NCBI GenBank assembly: GCA_950295325.1
Contig: OX485804.1
Location: 33,542,001 to 33,606,000 of the forward strand
Direction of reading: 5' to 3'
Source of the DNA: Polytrichum commune
Taxonomy: Eukaryota > Streptophyta > Polytrichopsida > Polytrichales > Polytrichaceae
Length of the DNA: 64,000 nucleotides
The position numbers and the translations under genes are program-made. Every line of letters begins with the position of its first letter. Within the stretch, counting starts at the first letter, position 1. The notes under the pieces were generated by a model. That model was given only the letters and a program-made list of their open reading frames with translations. It was not told the origin of the DNA and did not search any database. Shown piece by piece: positions 59,962-64,000 of the stretch.

Positions 59962-60234
59962 CAGGCCTAACACAAAACCGGGAGACCATGACACTCCGAA
60001 CGCTCGCAACTGTTGGTTTATTCTATTCTATCATGTGTGAGGACCCGCAAGATTAGACATTCATTGAAATAGCATTTGGTTGAGGGAATGGTCACATATG
60101 ACTTCACACTACACTTGAGGGTCCGTGACCACACCGCATGGTTTGGGAAGTGTGTTGGGACGGCCTTTGGACACTTTCTTTTGGGCTCTCACAAGTCCAT
60201 GGTCACGGCTCTTGGCTCGTGTGTGGAGTGGCCC
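59962..60234. mobile_element. 5'-truncated copy of the GGGCCACTTCACAC MITE
   Basis: From AGGCCTAACACAAAACCGGG onward it matches the second half of 31963-32477 and 43312-43796 and ends GTGTGGAGTGGCCC followed by TTA. The first half and the left terminal repeat are missing. Confidence 0.8.
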
Positions 60235-60259
60235 TTAGGACTGAAAGTTCTCCATCTTA

Positions 60260-60832
60260 GGGCCACTTCACACATGAGCCAAGAGCCGTGACCTTGTAAT
60301 CGCGAGGACCCTTGACTCTCATCCAAAAGCCGTACTATGGGTGTTGGGAAAGCCCTTTTATGTAGTCTTGGGCCCTCAAGCATAGTGTGAAGTGAGAATG
60401 AACCATGTTGCAGGACCATTGCATATTTTGTTGGCGGAAAAAGAGGGGAGGATTTGGTTTAATATAATATGTCTCCAAGTTTATCAATTTAAGATAATTA
60501 CTTGGTGGTGATTGTCTGTCTTGGAATCTGCCATGCAGTCTGTCCTAAAATATGTCTTGCTGGAAAAAAAAATATTAAAAAAGTCACGGTCTCCCAGAAT
60601 TTGCGTCAAGCCCACCTCTTGGAGGTGGGTCTGACGCAAATTCCGGTAGACCATGCACCCTTATCCACAACCAGCCATGTAGGACTCCATGTAGACTTTT
60701 CATCCACGAACTTTTCTTTGGGCCTTCACCTCCTAGTGTGAAGTGAACTTGGACCGTCTCCGCCTTTTCGACCAATGAGAGCTCTTACATTGCCATGGTC
60801 AAGGGCCTTCAGCCTTGTGTGTGAAGTGGCCC
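60260..60832. mobile_element. PIF/Harbinger-like MITE (573 bp, TTA duplication)
   Basis: The left end GGGCCACTTCACACATGAG and the right end TTGTGTGTGAAGTGGCCC are flanked by TTA (60257-60259 and 60833-60835). The interior differs from the 31963 family except near the ends. It contains a perfect-looking small hairpin at 60598-60642 (TTTGCGTCAAGCCCACCTC and its near-mirror). Only 25 bp separate it from the truncated copy upstream. Confidence 0.85.
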
Positions 60833-60835
60833 TTA

Positions 60836-63560
60836 AGCCAGTCATCTCTGTCAAATTTAGGTAGAATCCATCATTTACCTTTTAAGGGTTAATAAAGCAG
60901 TTTTCCATAAGTTTGTGCCGAGAAGGAAAAAGGGGAAAAAGGGGGAAAAAAAAAACAAAAAAAACGTAGTGATTGATTAAGCAGCTTTTGGCAACACGAG
61001 CTAACTTCTCGACCTCACATCACTGCCATCCAACCCATGACTGCCACCTGGAGACTGGAGTTAACTAACCAATAACCTAAAAGCACCATAATGAACATGC
61101 CCCAAAGAACAAAGACTTTGTGATGAATCATGATGTTTTGGGATCTAAATTAGGGGAGTGAGTGTGCTAGGGCATCTTAATCCGGCCCCAAGTATAAAGT
61201 GGCCCTTAAGCCCTTGATGTCCCATGGTAACGACAACAAAGTGTGAGTTGTAACGGGGTTGTGAACCTCACCCAAATGCGGCCTCTATAATTAAACACAA
61301 CCCTAAAATTGAACATGATATGCACCGATGTTGGGCTTGTATAGGTATAGATGAATGCATGGGTACAAGTACTCAACATCAATTATGGTATCCAAAGAAT
61401 GAACTTTGTGGGTCTTAAAGTCCTAATGCAAGTCAAATGTTGATATTTGATGGATATCTCAAGGTGAGAAAATCTTTGTGTGCTTGAGATATTGATTGAG
61501 TCAATACCATTTTGAACCATATTGATATTGGAGCAATTCTACCTAGATAAAAAGGTTCATATATAGTGTATAAATTTGAATGGTATATTATTGTAAATGG
61601 TAAATGTAAATATAAATATCGTCAAATATCCAAGAGTTTTTTAAAAAAAAATTACTTTCCAACCCTCTTGATGTGATCCTTTGGTGGTGCTTCACAACCC
61701 AGTAGTGTGATGGCAAGTGCAATGGCAAGTGTGCGCGACTCAAATGTGACAAGTTTTGTCTATTGAATCGCCACACTTACTATAACAAATCTTGAGCACG
61801 GAGTGGGCCATGCCATGTACAAATATGGTTTTGGCCACTTGACTGGCCCACGATGTAGAACATTGGAAGTGTTTGGTTGCCGATGCTTCTTTTCTTTCAC
61901 AAGAGGGCCTAGCCACCTTTACTAGGAAGGATCTGTATAATATAAAGCTCATGGTGGTGGTGGAAAATTTGACACTTGGCGAAAAAACAAAACCCACCTA
62001 GGTCCCCTACCCTACCCACCCTAGCACCCCCACCTGTTATCCTAGCCCCTAGATTCTAGGCAATTTCTAATACTCTATGGTAACGTCGGCCGTTGGTGGA
62101 CTCACAGGGAGGCAAACACATAGCTTTATGGATTTGGGGGTGCAAGGTTTATCCAAGAAGCTGGTTGTGGGGCGGGGTTACCTCGAGAAGGGCAAATATG
62201 GGATTGGGCAAAAGTTGGGGGTAGGGGTTTGTTGTTTATTATCAAAACATCAATTTAATATTCGCTCTTAAATTTTAATTTCGTTATTTTTATATTATTT
62301 AATTTTCATTGAGTTTTGTATCATCATCTCACTTTCAAAATCGCTTAATTTGTTCTTTGTTTGTTTGTTTCATTCAAACTGAAAATTGAAAGGTATGAAA
62401 TGAACTGATGTACTGATGTATATATTGTGGGGCACAATATTGAGCTCAATTTTGGGTATAATATTGTGTGTGCATAATAGCTACCCACCCATAGTGTTTA
62501 AAATCAAACATGTGCCGGGGGAGGGGGGGGGGAACGAAAAGTTTGGAGTTACATTTCAATCGCATATCGGTGACAATTTATAATTTGTATTTCCATATGC
62601 TTGGTTGCAAAGAGCCAAGAGTGTGCAAAGTTGGCCATGGATATTAATACATATGCATGGTTGCAAAGGGCCATGATTGTGTGGGGATGGTGCTAGATGT
62701 TAATTGATATGCACGGGTGCAACAAGCCATAATGACATGGGTCCAACCTAGAAGATCTTCAACACAAAGGTGTTGTAGTTTAGTTTTTGCTGTATGGATT
62801 GATACAACATTGCCTAGTGTACCGAGTCTCACGTAAGACTCGTTCAAATACTATAAGGGTTCATGTCACATTGGATTAAGGAACTTTATAGCAATCTAAG
62901 GTTCTTTCCTCAGTATACTCATTTGACAAGGCTCATTACTCATTATTTTCCCTCTTAAGGTTCATTCATGCATCTTGTAGTCATGTGCGAATATGTCCTA
63001 TATGAAGAATTCTAAAACATTCTAGTGACATGTGCTTCTAAGAGTGTCTTGAAGCTCTTTTAGCTTGCACAAGAGTCTTTGTTGTTTGTGGCCAAAGTCT
63101 TCCGATGCATTTTTCATCTTATTGTGATTAGTACCTTCTTGCTTAATTAAGCCACCAATCATGAACCAAATTGCATTGCTGAAAATATTAACTTTCTCTT
63201 TTGATTCTCTTTATGTTCTTGTTATGAACTTATCTCATGCATGAATCATCATGCACAAATAGCATTTGACTTGATATCTACAAATTGCACACATGCTTGT
63301 CTCTACGGCCCATGACATTGTTACTATAGCCTCTCTAACTATGATTCTTCCACTCTTCTTCCAGTGTTGGCTCTTGTGGGTTGTAGGTGGACATGAGAGG
63401 ATAATTTCCATGGCCTACCCGATTCCAAGACTTTGAGGTTCTATACATGAATATGGAGTTGGATGGATCCATATAAAATTGTGCCAACACAAAGTGAAGA
63501 TTACTTGAAGCCCAATAGACCTCAGTTTCAACAACAAAATTGCTTTACCCCTTAGGCTTA
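60836..63560. other. Mostly featureless; MITE end fragment at 61183-61205
   Basis: GGCCCCAAGTATAAAGTGGC followed by CC and TTA at 61183-61208 is an isolated right end of the 56904-57363 type. A G-run lies at 62518-62532. No open frame carries a recognisable motif. Confidence 0.45.
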
Positions 63561-63712
63561 GGGCCGTTTTATGCAAGTGACCAAAGATTGTTATGATATA
63601 AGATTGTTTTTTTGTGGTCATGGTTAGTGGTTTGAAGCCATGCTCACAAGAACTCCTAAACCGTTAAAAAAAAAAAAAAGATGTCATCATGGGACATAGG
63701 TGTAAAACGGAC
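63561..63712. mobile_element. Short MITE-like element (152 bp, TTA duplication)
   Basis: The left end GGGCCGTTTTATGCA pairs with the right end in reverse, GTCCGTTTTACACC. TTA lies on both sides (63558-63560 and 63713-63715). The terminal match is short, so confidence is moderate. An A-run of about 14 bases is at 63666-63679. Confidence 0.55.
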
Positions 63713-64000
63713 TTAGACCCGGTTGAAGTGGTTTTTTTTTCAAAAAAATGCAAAATAAATTTAATTAGAAATAGAATTTTCATGACACGGTCACCTCCAT
63801 TTTATGTTGAGACAAACTATTTGATTCTCTGGCCTACAAAATTTCAAATGCCCACCAAACACTATTCAATCATGAGCGTGCATGATTTCATGCCACTTCC
63901 ATCTCACTTTCTCATCCACCATCTAATATTAGTCACTCTTCTTTGTGATGACCTTGAATAAAACGAAGTTGGGACCGCCACTCGCATCTCAACCAACGAG

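Overview
The window looks like plant nuclear DNA from a large, repeat-rich genome. The evidence is intron-bearing transposon genes with GT-AG junctions, a CACTA element with plant-type CACTACTAGAAAA ends, tRNA-derived SINEs, many short TTA/TAA-flanked MITEs and degraded LINEs. The species cannot be named from the sequence. A fern, lycophyte or bryophyte is possible, but that is a guess. I recognise no ordinary single-copy host gene. Nearly everything identifiable is a transposon, a transposon fossil or a tandem repeat.

The centrepiece is an 11.4 kb MULE-type DNA transposon at about 7150-18505, bounded by related inverted ends rich in TGAGC words. It carries two divergent multi-exon genes of nearly 1200 codons each. 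The plus-strand gene (13770-17606) is a MULE transposase with an N-terminal zinc-finger-like region, a DDE-type core and a C-terminal SWIM zinc finger. The minus-strand gene (13247 down to 7326, eight inferred exons) encodes an unusual accessory protein. It has a basic/acidic N-terminus, a ParB-like segment (DGNHR) and a C-terminal domain laid out like a beta-class amino-methyltransferase, with a DPPY-like position before a SAM-binding motif, both degenerate. Each gene has one intron with an array of four palindromes on an exact 32-bp period. The accessory intron also holds many copies of a second palindrome, partly in a 64-bp tandem array. Both genes are broken by a few indels, most at mononucleotide runs, and by in-frame stops.

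Downstream (18540-22330) is a nested stack. A minus-strand LINE C-terminal region is split by a 1.83 kb CACTA element with TTA target duplications, which itself carries a 26-bp minisatellite and a tRNA-derived SINE. Further remnants follow: LINE C-termini at 26.5-27.0 kb and 38.2-38.5 kb, pieces of a second MULE at 30.7-31.3 and 35.6-36.0 kb, and a pogo/Tigger-like transposase fossil at 33.4-35.2 kb.

The flanks (0-7 kb and 36-64 kb) hold several PIF/Harbinger-like MITE families with GGG...CCC ends and TTA/TAA duplications, a LINE with an RNase H segment (4.75-7.0 kb), a 33-bp minisatellite at 52 kb, a long inverted repeat at 58.7-59.1 kb, and long stretches with nothing recognisable. Exon boundaries and domain names come from reading the translation by eye. 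No database search was possible.
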